DNA from: Nemorincola sp044225795
GTDB lineage: Bacteria; Bacteroidota; Bacteroidia; Chitinophagales; Chitinophagaceae
DNA length: 64,000 bases
NCBI GenBank assembly: GCA_044225795.1
Contig: JBGAIF010000008.1
Coordinates: 131,334-195,333 of the forward strand
Reading direction: 5' to 3'
Shown here: positions 10,026 to 18,959 of the stretch, one piece after another
Position numbering within the stretch: the stretch's first letter is position 1
Layout of the letters: the number at the start of each line of letters is the position of its first letter
Made by a program: the position numbers and the translations under genes
The notes under the pieces: generated by a model
Told to the model about the DNA's origin: nothing
Database searches by the model: none
Seen by the model: only the letters and a program-made list of their open reading frames with translations

Positions 10026-11063
10026 CTATTGCTTTTCCACAAGATAAACCAGGACTGGGAAATGGTCACTGAATCCGTTATCCCAAACACTTGAAATAGT
10101 GAACGACCTGTGCGGCAAACCTTTATCTTTTCCCATTCTGTTCAACAGGAAGTCACGGTTGAATATCTCACAGCTATAGTACCGCCATTTATCATTCGGA
10201 TTCTTCAGGAACGCACCGGAAACCATTATCTGGTCTATGAGATTCCACTCACCGGCATAACTCTCTGTACCATAACCCTTCTTATACAGATTGATCCATG
10301 GATTATATATTCCGGAAGGTCTTACATCTTCCTTTTCAGCCTGCGCTCGCAATACCTGCAGCACTCCCTCACTGGTTGGATTATCATTGAGGTCACCCAT
10401 AATGATGATCTTACTGTTAGGGTCTCTGTGAAATAGTGAGTCAGATATCTTTTTGTTGACAGTCGCTGCCAATCGCCTGCCGGGTGCGCTGGCAGCTTCT
10501 CCGCCACTTTTAGATGGCCAGTGATTCACTAATATATGCACGGTATCTCCGGCAAGAATGCCACAAACGTAAAGCACATCCCTTGTTGGCCGCCGCTGCC
10601 CCAGAGACTCCAGAGGAACATGCAACGGCCTGGAAATCAACACTGTAAGATACTTGGGGTTATATAACATTGCGGTACTGATACCTCGTTCGTCGGGGGT
10701 ATAATACCATACATACTTGTAATGTCGGTCCTTAAGCAGTGGCTCACTGATAATATCCTTAAGCACATTGTCATTTTCCAATTCAGCAAGCCCTATGATT
10801 GCCGGGCCGTCAGGAGTTACATCGGTCCCCATTTTTGAAAAGACCGTCGCCACATTATGAAGCTTTTGTCTATAAACCGTTGAATCATAATGATATTCAC
10901 CGTGAGGAGTGAAATCATCATCCTTCTTCGCTGTATCGTCATATATATCGAAGAAATTCTCACAGTTGTAAAAACCGATAGCGGCAACCTTATACTGAGT
11001 CTGTGCTATAGATGTACCACAACATAGCAGCAAAAATAGATGAACAACAATATTTCGTTTCAC
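10026..11063 (-). CDS. Secreted endonuclease/exonuclease/phosphatase-family protein
   Basis: The mature protein has the core motifs of the Mg-dependent EEP fold: FYNCENFFD near the N-terminus (the metal-binding Asn/Glu region), IGLAELEN with the catalytic Glu, LVNHWPSK, MGDLNDNPTS, and a C-terminal SDHFPV with the catalytic Asp-His pair. Members hydrolyse nucleic acid or other phosphodiesters; the substrate here is unknown. The GTG start at 11063 puts a clean signal peptide (KRN then a Leu-rich core, ending SIAQ) at the N-terminus; a GTG at 11108 would add 15 residues. It is divergent from the TonB receptor, 166 bp away, which fits a scavenging role for extracellular DNA, RNA or phosphodiesters. 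Confidence 0.85.
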   Translation of the reverse strand: MKRNIVVHLFLLLCCGTSIAQTQYKVAAIGFYNCENFFDIYDDTAKKDDDFTPHGEYHYDSTVYRQKLHNVATVFSKMGTDVTPDGPAIIGLAELENDNVLKDIISEPLLKDRHYKYVWYYTPDERGISTAMLYNPKYLTVLISRPLHVPLESLGQRRPTRDVLYVCGILAGDTVHILVNHWPSKSGGEAASAPGRRLAATVNKKISDSLFHRDPNSKIIIMGDLNDNPTSEGVLQVLRAQAEKEDVRPSGIYNPWINLYKKGYGTESYAGEWNLIDQIMVSGAFLKNPNDKWRYYSCEIFNRDFLLNRMGKDKGLPHRSFTISSVWDNGFSDHFPVLVYLVEKQ

Positions 11064-11190
11064 AACATTTTTTTGCAAAGGAATTAAATGCGGGCGGAAC
11101 TCGTTCACACAAATAATTAAGTAACAAAAAGTTTATCCCATGCTAATAATAACATAACCATCAAAAAAGCACAAGCCTGAAACGAGTACA

Positions 11191-11198
11191 TAGTTTTG
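11191..11198 (+). promoter_or_regulatory. -7 box of the TonB receptor gene
   Basis: TAGTTTTG matches the Bacteroidota -7 consensus TAnnTTTG exactly and lies 31 bp before the receptor ATG. No clear -33 element was seen. Confidence 0.5.
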
Positions 11199-11229
11199 CC
11201 TCTCATTTACACAGAAAATTTTTTCCTTC

Positions 11230-14046
11230 ATGCGGATTCATCTACATGTATTCATCGTCATCCTCCTGTCTCTATCCTCTTCAGTTTTCGCCCAAAAAAG
11301 AACCGCACTTATAAAGGGTAAGGTGTTGAATAGCACAACAAGGTCAGGATATGCCGATATCAGGATCAACATACCGGCATTGAATGTATTCACAACATCA
11401 GACGGAAACGGAAATTTTATACTTAGCGAAATACCATTCGGCGCTCAAATACTGGTAATAAGCGGGAACGTAATTAAAAATGATACGATTAAGATATTAG
11501 TTGATAAGAAACTGGTGGTTCTTGAAGATATACACCCAGTACCGTCGGAGAGGATAACCGCAACTGAGAATGCCGTGATACCAACAATAGCCATAGTGGA
11601 AAATTCCACAACTATAGATGATGACAACGTATCCTCAACCACTCAAAGTCCCGGTGGCATGTTCACTACTACTTCCGACCCTTTTCTATCGGTAGCAGTT
11701 AATCTGAATCACAATTTTCACTACATGCCGCGCGGATATATAGCGTATGAATTACAGATAAATGGCATTCCGGTAAGTGATCTTGAGCGCAAATTCACAT
11801 CCTGGAGCCAGTTTGGCGGCCTTAATGATGTACTCCATGGCAGAAATGAAACCTACGGATTAAGGCCCTCCGAATACAACTACGGAGGAATATGGGGCAC
11901 TACATATATTGACGCTACAGCCGCAGACCAGCGAAAGGGAACAACGGCTACATACACACTAACCAACCGAAATTACCGAAACAGGGTGATGCTCACACAC
12001 AGCAGCGGACTAAACAATAATGGCTGGGCATACTCATTGTCAGCATCACGTCGTTGGGCAGAAGAGGGTTACATTGACGGAACATTCTATGACGGCTATT
12101 CCTTTTACGGTGCTGTTACCAAAGTACACCGGAATCATCAGTTCAATCTTACAGCTTTCACGGCACCCACTATACGTGGAGGGTCAACATTCGCATCTAC
12201 AGATGAGGTCTATAAATTGAGCGGCAACAACCAGTATAATTCTTTGTGGGGCTACCAGGATGGTAAGAAAAGAAATGCAAGGGTCACAGATGTGAATCAG
12301 CCGATCATCGTATTGAGCCACACTTACAAGCCTTCAGACAGAACCAGGTATAATACCTCCATAGGTTATGAATTCGGGAAGTATAAAATATCCGGCATAG
12401 ACTACTATAATGCCTATAGCCCTGCTCCGGACTATTACCGCAATCTCCCAAGCTATTATCAAACATTTTCTCCTCCGGAGACAAGTGCGGCAGATGCCAT
12501 AGAGGCCCAATTACAGGATCATCCCGGTCAATTGCAGATAAACTGGGACCAGTTGTACAATTCCAACTACATAAACTATGAAACGATAAAGAACATTAAT
12601 GGCGTAGCCGGAAACGACTTCACAGGCAGAAGGTCAATGTATGTGATGAGCAACCGCGTTGACGACCAGAGAACACTGAGCTTCAATGCAAATGTAGTAC
12701 ATGCGCTCGATGCTCACACTACAATAAATGGGGGCATAACAGTTATATCACAAGCCGACGAGTTCTACAAACAACTTACCGACCTTATGGGGGGTGATTA
12801 TTTTGTTAACTATAATCAGTTTGCTGTCCAACAATCCATTGGGAACATCAACGTTACACAAAATGACCTGAATCACCCAAATCAACTCATCAAGGTAGGA
12901 GATAAATACGATTATGATTACAAAGTAAGAATACTACAGAGCAATGCATGGGGACAAGGGGTATTTGTTTATAACAAGTTCGAATTCTTCTCGTCATTCA
13001 ACATGGGCTACACCTCATATACGCGCGAAGGTCTTATGAAAAATGGTCTGTTCCCGGTTAGTTCCTATGGCACAGGACAGCCGGTAACCTTCGTTACTCC
13101 GAAAATTAAGGGAGGAGTGACCTATAAATTTGATATGCGCAATTCGGTTTTTCTGGATGCAGAATACCGGGAAGAAGCACCGGGCGTGTCAAACGCATAT
13201 ATATCAGTTACTACCAATGGCAACAGCGTCAGCACACCTTCTCCATATAAAGCAAAAACAGCGGAGTGCGGTTACCAGCTCAAATCGCCGTTATTGAACC
13301 TTAATATCACAGGGTATGTAACGGAAACAACCGATATGTCTTACATAATGCGTTTCTATAATGACGATCCGGCCATTCGTTCTTTCGTGAACTTTGTTGT
13401 CAACAATGCCACTATCAGGTCCATAGGCACAGAATTTTCCGGTAGGGTAAAACTTAACTCCCAGTGGAACCTGACCGGCGTCGCGGCCATAGGGCAACTA
13501 TATTATGCAAACAGGCCTACAGTTACTGTTTACCAGGATAATGACCCTACAATGACAACTTCCGCCCATACCATCTACATCAAGAATTACTATGTTGGCA
13601 ACGGGCCACAGTCTGTATATTCTCTGGCGGGCAATTACAATCCCGGCAACAACTGGCGGGGACGCATCAATGTGAACTATATTGACCGCAGCTATGTGAC
13701 CATCAACCCCGACCGTCGCACGCCGCAGGCAGTTGACCTTGTACCGGCAGGCAGCGCGCAATGGAGAAAGATCATTGGCCAAGAGCGGTTGCCCGCCGCA
13801 TACACCGTTGACGTATCAGGCAGCAAATCATTTAATGTGGGCAAATTCTTAAAACACTCAAAAAGAAGAAAATCACTGTATTGCTCGCTGGTAATATCGA
13901 ATGTCTTGAATAAAACAGACATTAAGACAACCGGGTATGAGCAGCTCAGATATGATTACATCTCCCGAAACCCGGACCGGTTTGCCAACAAATACGATTA
14001 CGCACCCGGTATCAACTTCTTCGCAAATATCGCACTACGTTTCTAA
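11230..14046 (+). CDS. TonB-dependent outer-membrane receptor (938 aa)
   Basis: A signal peptide (ending VFAQ) is followed by a CarboxypepD_reg-like beta-sandwich (residues about 27-110, IKGKVLNSTTRSGYADI ... TTSDGNGNFILSEIPFG). Then come a plug-like region (YELQINGIPVSD ... GGIWGTTYIDA) and a long beta-barrel rich in alternating aromatic residues, ending FANIALRF with the terminal aromatic needed for outer-membrane insertion. The class imports ligands using TonB energy; the ligand is not evident. A surface-lipoprotein gene follows after 16 bp, as in SUS-like pairs, but the partner is DUF5689 rather than SusD. Downstream phosphodiesterase-fold secreted proteins point to nucleic-acid or phospholipid fragments as cargo (inference). 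Confidence 0.88.
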   Translation: MRIHLHVFIVILLSLSSSVFAQKRTALIKGKVLNSTTRSGYADIRINIPALNVFTTSDGNGNFILSEIPFGAQILVISGNVIKNDTIKILVDKKLVVLEDIHPVPSERITATENAVIPTIAIVENSTTIDDDNVSSTTQSPGGMFTTTSDPFLSVAVNLNHNFHYMPRGYIAYELQINGIPVSDLERKFTSWSQFGGLNDVLHGRNETYGLRPSEYNYGGIWGTTYIDATAADQRKGTTATYTLTNRNYRNRVMLTHSSGLNNNGWAYSLSASRRWAEEGYIDGTFYDGYSFYGAVTKVHRNHQFNLTAFTAPTIRGGSTFASTDEVYKLSGNNQYNSLWGYQDGKKRNARVTDVNQPIIVLSHTYKPSDRTRYNTSIGYEFGKYKISGIDYYNAYSPAPDYYRNLPSYYQTFSPPETSAADAIEAQLQDHPGQLQINWDQLYNSNYINYETIKNINGVAGNDFTGRRSMYVMSNRVDDQRTLSFNANVVHALDAHTTINGGITVISQADEFYKQLTDLMGGDYFVNYNQFAVQQSIGNINVTQNDLNHPNQLIKVGDKYDYDYKVRILQSNAWGQGVFVYNKFEFFSSFNMGYTSYTREGLMKNGLFPVSSYGTGQPVTFVTPKIKGGVTYKFDMRNSVFLDAEYREEAPGVSNAYISVTTNGNSVSTPSPYKAKTAECGYQLKSPLLNLNITGYVTETTDMSYIMRFYNDDPAIRSFVNFVVNNATIRSIGTEFSGRVKLNSQWNLTGVAAIGQLYYANRPTVTVYQDNDPTMTTSAHTIYIKNYYVGNGPQSVYSLAGNYNPGNNWRGRINVNYIDRSYVTINPDRRTPQAVDLVPAGSAQWRKIIGQERLPAAYTVDVSGSKSFNVGKFLKHSKRRKSLYCSLVISNVLNKTDIKTTGYEQLRYDYISRNPDRFANKYDYAPGINFFANIALRF

Positions 14047-14062
14047 TCAACAGAATAACAAT

Positions 14063-14878
14063 ATGAGAGCACTTCGTTTATCGTGTATATGCCTTCTGAG
14101 CAGTATTATTATTTCTTCCTGTGTAAAACAGGCATTCGACGCGCCACCGGACACCAGCGGAGTTGATCCGAACCTGGCAGTTAGTGCCGGTATCCGTAAC
14201 CTTACTGATATGGCCTTCGCGCTTCCGCAAGATCAGTCCAGGCTGCTCGGCGATACGGTCATCTATGGCATTGTAATAGGCGACGACCGCTCAGGAAACA
14301 TCTACAAAAAGATCATTATCGAAGATACTTCCGGCGCAGGCATTGCTGTCATCATCGACAAATCAGACATCTATGGCGACTATCCCGTAGGAAGAAAGAT
14401 ATACTTAAAAACAAGCGGCCTCTACCTTACTAATTACAAAGGCGTACCGGAGATCACCTATTCAGTGAACGCAGATGGTACAACAAATGGCATACCCTCT
14501 ACATTGCTCAATAACTTTATCGTAAAGGCATCATATCCTCATACCATTAAACCTGCCGAGATCTCCATTACGGACCTCTTTTCCAATTCGCATCAATATG
14601 CAAATACGCTGGTAAAGCTAAGCAACATGCAATTTGAAACAGCATCAGCCAATGTTCCGTATTCGGCTCCGTCATCGAGCACAAACAGAACGATCACGAA
14701 TTGCGATCATACCGCCAAGCTGGTCATGTATAACAGTAGCTATGCAACATTCCAACCGGCCTTAACACCAACCGGCAACGGAACAATAGTGGGTATCATT
14801 ACATTATACATATCAACCCCCGAATTCACCTTGCGTGACACATCTGATGTCCGCTTCACAGACGCGCGTTGCCCATAA
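14063..14878 (+). CDS. DUF5689 surface lipoprotein
   Basis: The ATG at 14063 gives a lipoprotein signal (LSSIIISSC, Cys as the lipidation residue), which decides it against an upstream start at 13937 that would overlap the receptor. The mature part has the DUF5689 pattern: GIVIGDDRSGNIYKKIIIED, then GAGIAVIID..DIYGDYPVGRKIYLKTSGLYL, followed by an OB-like second half. In Bacteroidota this family is often encoded next to TonB receptors and secreted nucleases; its molecular role is not established. It is translationally close to the receptor (16 bp), so it probably acts as its surface partner. Confidence 0.85.
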   Translation: MRALRLSCICLLSSIIISSCVKQAFDAPPDTSGVDPNLAVSAGIRNLTDMAFALPQDQSRLLGDTVIYGIVIGDDRSGNIYKKIIIEDTSGAGIAVIIDKSDIYGDYPVGRKIYLKTSGLYLTNYKGVPEITYSVNADGTTNGIPSTLLNNFIVKASYPHTIKPAEISITDLFSNSHQYANTLVKLSNMQFETASANVPYSAPSSSTNRTITNCDHTAKLVMYNSSYATFQPALTPTGNGTIVGIITLYISTPEFTLRDTSDVRFTDARCP

Positions 14879-14957
14879 TGCCAACATAACAATTTAGTAA
14901 GACACAGGTCTCATTGAGGAAATATTAGGAACTGACTTTTACAGCAAAAATCAGCGT

Positions 14958-15989
14958 ATGAAAAAAATAGCTTTACTTCTTTCTTTTGTCGTTTCGGTAA
15001 CCGGAGCCAGTGCCCAGATCACACTCACCACGCCTCCGTATGTACAAACTTTTGATGGCCTTAGCAGCGGCTACCCTACAGGGTGGACAACATACAATAA
15101 TGCCACATCATCCTCCCTGGGAACGATAGAGGCCATTGTAAGTACTCTGGCAGGGTTGCCTTTCCAGATATCTCCAGACACTACTGCCTGTGCAGGCCTT
15201 GTACTTGGTGGTGGCTTTAAGAATTACCCTTCTGCATCTGCTACAAAACCCGGAGACAACTTCTGCCCTCCTGCTCCTGCTACTGCCCCCACTTATACTA
15301 ACAGGGCGCTGGGCATACGCCAGGTATCTCCAACCAATGGCACACATCCAAACCTGGACCCCGGCGCCGCGTTTGTGCTGAAGCTGGCAAATACAACCAG
15401 CCGTACAGGATTTACTGCTTCCTTCCTGCTCCAGTCTCTCGATACCAGCAGCCCAAGGACAACGACATGGGCAGTTGACTACCGTGTAGGAGAAACAGGC
15501 TCCTTCACAACCGCTGCAGCATCAGGCACACTGACAACAGGAAACAAGACATTCTCAAATAACCTGGTGACGGTAAATTTCGGAACTGCTTTAGATAACC
15601 AGTCATCGGCAGTTTATATACGCGTTGTGGCGCTTACAGCATCATCAGGCAGCGGCAACCGCCCAAGCAGCGCGATAGACAGTTTCGTGCTTAACTACAC
15701 CAGCAAAGTAGGTGTAGAAGAGGTTTCTTCTGAACCAAAGGTTGCTTTGCAGGTAGTAGGCGCTGCTACTGCAGACAACATCAACCTGATGTACACAGCA
15801 ATAGAGAATGCTACCCACACGCTCTCAGTTTACGATCTAGCCGGCCGTATCATACATACAGAAACGATCCACACACAAGCCGGAACAGAACAAATATCAG
15901 TTAATGGCCTTCACCTTATGCCAGGCATGTACTTTGCTCGTTTGAGTAATCAAAACAGTTGTTCTGTTGCTAAAGTAATGATTGAATAG
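14958..15989 (+). CDS. T9SS type A sorting-domain protein, lectin-like fold (343 aa)
   Basis: A signal peptide (ending ASAQ) leads into a beta-rich domain of about 240 residues opening with YVQTFDGLSSGYPTGWTTY. This 'FDG....PTGW' start is typical of choice-of-anchor/concanavalin-like domains on secreted Bacteroidota proteins. The C-terminus is a type A sorting domain (HTLSVYDLAGRIIHTE ... MPGMYFARLS ... KVMIE). No catalytic residues were recognised; binding is more likely than catalysis. It is 79 bp after the DUF5689 gene and ends before a strong terminator, so it may be the last gene of the receptor transcript. Confidence 0.85.
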   Translation: MKKIALLLSFVVSVTGASAQITLTTPPYVQTFDGLSSGYPTGWTTYNNATSSSLGTIEAIVSTLAGLPFQISPDTTACAGLVLGGGFKNYPSASATKPGDNFCPPAPATAPTYTNRALGIRQVSPTNGTHPNLDPGAAFVLKLANTTSRTGFTASFLLQSLDTSSPRTTTWAVDYRVGETGSFTTAAASGTLTTGNKTFSNNLVTVNFGTALDNQSSAVYIRVVALTASSGSGNRPSSAIDSFVLNYTSKVGVEEVSSEPKVALQVVGAATADNINLMYTAIENATHTLSVYDLAGRIIHTETIHTQAGTEQISVNGLHLMPGMYFARLSNQNSCSVAKVMIE

Positions 15990-16036
15990 CCTGTAAAACA
16001 CTTCAAATACAACCAACACATCCGTATAAACCTCCT

Positions 16037-16061
16037 GAAAGCAACCATTATGGTTGCTTTC
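16037..16061 (+). terminator. Terminator after the lectin-like T9SS gene
   Basis: An 11-bp perfect stem (gaaagcaacca / tggttgctttc) with a 3-nt loop, followed by ctcctttt, lies 48 bp after the stop codon. It separates the receptor cluster from the next gene, which has its own -7 box. Confidence 0.75.
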
Positions 16062-16124
16062 TCCTTTTAGGATACTCCGTCGAAATGTAACAATAACATA
16101 ATTCCCGGAGGGCCTTATACACAA

Positions 16125-16132
16125 TAAATTTG
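16125..16132 (+). promoter_or_regulatory. -7 box before the 16151 gene
   Basis: TAAATTTG is an exact TAnnTTTG match, ending 18 bp before the ATG. Confidence 0.5.
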
Positions 16133-16150
16133 CAACATCTATATTGATCA

Positions 16151-17413
16151 ATGAATTCAGGTTCACGCTTCTACGGCAGCATAATATTAGCATCTGTTAC
16201 ACTGATGATCAGCATACCTCAGTTAACAAAAGGGCAAACTACTCATATCCTGTTCGACGCCACAAAGGCCGAGATGGCCGGCAACGCGGATTGGGTGATC
16301 GATGCAGACCAGACAAATATCAAGTATGGCTCCGGGGCCTATCTCAGCTCATCCGGGAATCAAAGCAATCCCCAGCAGATCCCTACACCGGCACAAAGTG
16401 GCATATCCGGCTCAACAGCCGAAACCTACTGGACAGGTGCTCTGTCAAGCTGGGCCGTGGACTGTGTTAACAAGGGATATGCCGTTGAAACGCTCCCATG
16501 GAACGGACAGATAACCTATAACAACAGCGGCAATAGCCAGGATCTTAGTAAGTATGACATCTTTATCATTGACGAACCTAACATTGCCTTCCCATCTGCC
16601 GAAAAGGATGCCATTGTACAATATGTGCAGAACGGAGGCAGCTTGTTCATGATAGCAGACCATACCGGTAGCGACAGAAATGGCGACGGATGGGATGCTC
16701 CCGCAATCTGGAACGACCTGTTCAACAACAACACAATCAAAACAAATCCGTTCGGCATTCAATTCGACCTGGCAGATTTCTCACAAACAACCAGTAATAT
16801 CTCCGCATCGGGAACCGATTCCATAATACATGGAGGCATGGGAGATGTCTCACAGGTGAAGTGGTCCGGCGGTACCACCATGACAATGGACCCATCCAAA
16901 AACTCCACAGTAAAGGGTGTAGTATATAAGACAGGTTCAGCAACAGGTAATACGAACGTGATGGTTGCCTACGCCCGATTTGGGAAAGGGAAAGTTGCTG
17001 CCATAGGCGACAGTTCCCCCACCGACGACGGCACTGGAAATCCAACATGTACCCTCTACAACGGGTATTGGAATGACGCATCAGGAAACCACAGGAGGCT
17101 CATCATGAATATTACCATGTGGCTAGCAACACATTCCCCAGGAACTGAAGTAGCCGATGCCGGAAGGAAGATGAAGGCCGTATCGATCTACCCGAACCCA
17201 TCAACATCAGAACTTCATATACAAACACAACAGACACTGCACAACGTTACCATTTCGGCCAGCACAATGGATGGAAGGAACATGACATTGGCAACCTTAC
17301 CACAACTCACAGAAAATGAAGCATATATGCTATCATTACCAACGGGTAATTACTTTATAAAAGTCATTGCCGACGAATACAATCAAACTCTCAGAGCCAC
17401 CATCAACCAATAA
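16151..17413 (+). CDS. T9SS type A sorting protein with GATase1/GIFT-like alpha-beta domain (420 aa)
   Basis: A signal peptide (ending KGQ) precedes a domain of about 300 residues starting THILFDATKAEMAGNADWVID. The core DLSKYDIFIIDEPNIAFPSAEKDAIVQ..QNGGSLFMIADHTGSDRNGDGWD looks like the Rossmann-type fold of GATase1/DUF4350/IFT52-like proteins, where a strand ends in a conserved acidic loop and then GGSL...AD. A late GKGKVAAIGDSSP strand completes it. An Asp/His-rich loop (ADHTGSDRNGDGWD) could bind metal. The type A sorting domain follows (SIYPNPSTSELHI ... LPTGNYFIKVIAD). Activity is unknown; secretion and its place beside a PLD-fold protein suggest a hydrolase or binding protein of the same extracellular pathway. 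Confidence 0.75.
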   Translation: MNSGSRFYGSIILASVTLMISIPQLTKGQTTHILFDATKAEMAGNADWVIDADQTNIKYGSGAYLSSSGNQSNPQQIPTPAQSGISGSTAETYWTGALSSWAVDCVNKGYAVETLPWNGQITYNNSGNSQDLSKYDIFIIDEPNIAFPSAEKDAIVQYVQNGGSLFMIADHTGSDRNGDGWDAPAIWNDLFNNNTIKTNPFGIQFDLADFSQTTSNISASGTDSIIHGGMGDVSQVKWSGGTTMTMDPSKNSTVKGVVYKTGSATGNTNVMVAYARFGKGKVAAIGDSSPTDDGTGNPTCTLYNGYWNDASGNHRRLIMNITMWLATHSPGTEVADAGRKMKAVSIYPNPSTSELHIQTQQTLHNVTISASTMDGRNMTLATLPQLTENEAYMLSLPTGNYFIKVIADEYNQTLRATINQ

Positions 17414-17454
17414 ATTTAATGTTGGAAGAGGAAAAACTGCCATAATTTAGACCA

Positions 17455-18858
17455 ATGCGAAAGACCACATTTCTTCTCATCATACTCACTCTCGCGTGCA
17501 TTGAAGTAAACGCCGGAAACAAGATCAAATACTATTTCAATCATCCCGTGAATACTGCGGTATCTACCGGTGTCAATGCGGTTTACCTGAACTCGTGCGC
17601 GGCAGATACTTTGGTTGCCTATATCAACCGGGCCAAATACTCACTTGACATAGCCGTTTATGATTACATACAAGGAAGCTTTGCCAATATCGCTACTGCG
17701 GTCAATAATGCCTATACCAGGGGTGTGCAGGTAAGATGGATATTTGACAGCAGCGCCTCAAACACCGGAATCTCATTGCTAAACCCGGCAATAAATAAGC
17801 TTGGTAGCCCTACGAGCGGCACATACGGCATCATGCATAACAAATTCATGGTGATAGATGGCAACTCTACCGACCCTAATGACGCGATCGTGTGGACCGG
17901 ATCCACTAACTGGACATCCAACCAGCTAAACAGCGACTACAACAATATCGTCATAATGCAAGACTCCGCACTGGCTCATGCCTACATCGGCGAATTCAAT
18001 ATGATGTGGGGAGGAAGCGGTATCGCTCCGGTCACTTCATCTTCTAAATTCGGGCCGAAAAAGACAGATCTCGGCAAGCACAATTTCACCATCGACGGGA
18101 CACATGTAGAATTGTACTTCAGTCCATCTGACGGAACAAATGGCAAGATACAAAGCACCATATCAACAGCCGATAAAGACCTGTACTTTGCTATGTATGC
18201 ATTTACCGATAACTCCGACGCGTCGCTGATCATGTCCCGCAAAAGTGCCGGGGTATATGTGGCGGGAATTGATGATAGTTACAGTAACTCATACACGCCC
18301 TACACCACATTCACCAGCGGTTTAGGCAGCACCTTCAAAGTATATAGCGGATCAGGACTGTACCATAATAAGTACATGATCGTTGATCCGTCTGATAAAT
18401 GCTCTGACCCGCAGGTGCTGACCGGATCGCACAACTGGTCTGTATCTGCTGATACCAAGAACGACGAGAATACACTTATCATCCATGATGGCACGGCAGC
18501 AAATATTTATTACCAGTCATTTAATGCCGACTTCTCTGTTGTGGGTGGTTCCCTGAGCACCATTGCCGGATGCCCAACCGGCATCCACACATCCCCAAGG
18601 CCGGAAAGCGACATCAATATCTATCCCAATCCTGCAAAAAGAGACTTCACGATCAGTTATACGACCGCCTCAAGTGAACCCGTGTCCATTGTCCTGTATA
18701 ATTTCATTGGCGAGCGAATCGCAGTTATTGCTGACAAACAAGTCTTTCCACCCGGCGATCATATGTTTCAATATACGCCTGCCGCTGCAGGTATGTATGT
18801 GTTACACGTCATTGAAGGATCCAAACAAACCACGCGGCAAATTGTTGTTGCCCCATAA
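17455..18858 (+). CDS. Secreted phospholipase D-fold phosphodiesterase with T9SS type A domain (467 aa)
   Basis: Two complete HxKx4D motifs are present: H128-N-K130 ... D135 (MHNKFMVID) followed by WTGSTNWT, and H304-N-K306 ... D311 (YHNKYMIVD) followed by LTGSHNWS. This is the paired active site of the PLD superfamily, which acts through a phosphohistidine intermediate and includes phospholipases and nucleases such as Nuc. The region CxADTLVAYINRAKYSLDIAVYDY is the usual N-terminal PLD strand. A signal peptide starts the protein and a type A sorting domain (NIYPNPAKRDFTISY ... AAGMYVLHVIEG) ends it, so it works outside the cell. It follows the 16151 gene by 41 bp and is likely cotranscribed. 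DNA and phospholipid are both possible substrates. Confidence 0.9.
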   Translation: MRKTTFLLIILTLACIEVNAGNKIKYYFNHPVNTAVSTGVNAVYLNSCAADTLVAYINRAKYSLDIAVYDYIQGSFANIATAVNNAYTRGVQVRWIFDSSASNTGISLLNPAINKLGSPTSGTYGIMHNKFMVIDGNSTDPNDAIVWTGSTNWTSNQLNSDYNNIVIMQDSALAHAYIGEFNMMWGGSGIAPVTSSSKFGPKKTDLGKHNFTIDGTHVELYFSPSDGTNGKIQSTISTADKDLYFAMYAFTDNSDASLIMSRKSAGVYVAGIDDSYSNSYTPYTTFTSGLGSTFKVYSGSGLYHNKYMIVDPSDKCSDPQVLTGSHNWSVSADTKNDENTLIIHDGTAANIYYQSFNADFSVVGGSLSTIAGCPTGIHTSPRPESDINIYPNPAKRDFTISYTTASSEPVSIVLYNFIGERIAVIADKQVFPPGDHMFQYTPAAAGMYVLHVIEGSKQTTRQIVVAP

Positions 18859-18959
18859 TTACTTCAACAGGAAACATTTTCGTTACAATTAATTCATCCT
18901 GCGATAAAAGTGGCATAAGACTGTAAAAATAATTTCGCACTGTACTATATCTCTTTTAC

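Noticed and set aside
13937..14062. N-terminal extension of the DUF5689 gene
   Set aside because: It overlaps the TonB receptor's 3' end; the ATG at 14063 directly precedes a proper lipoprotein signal.
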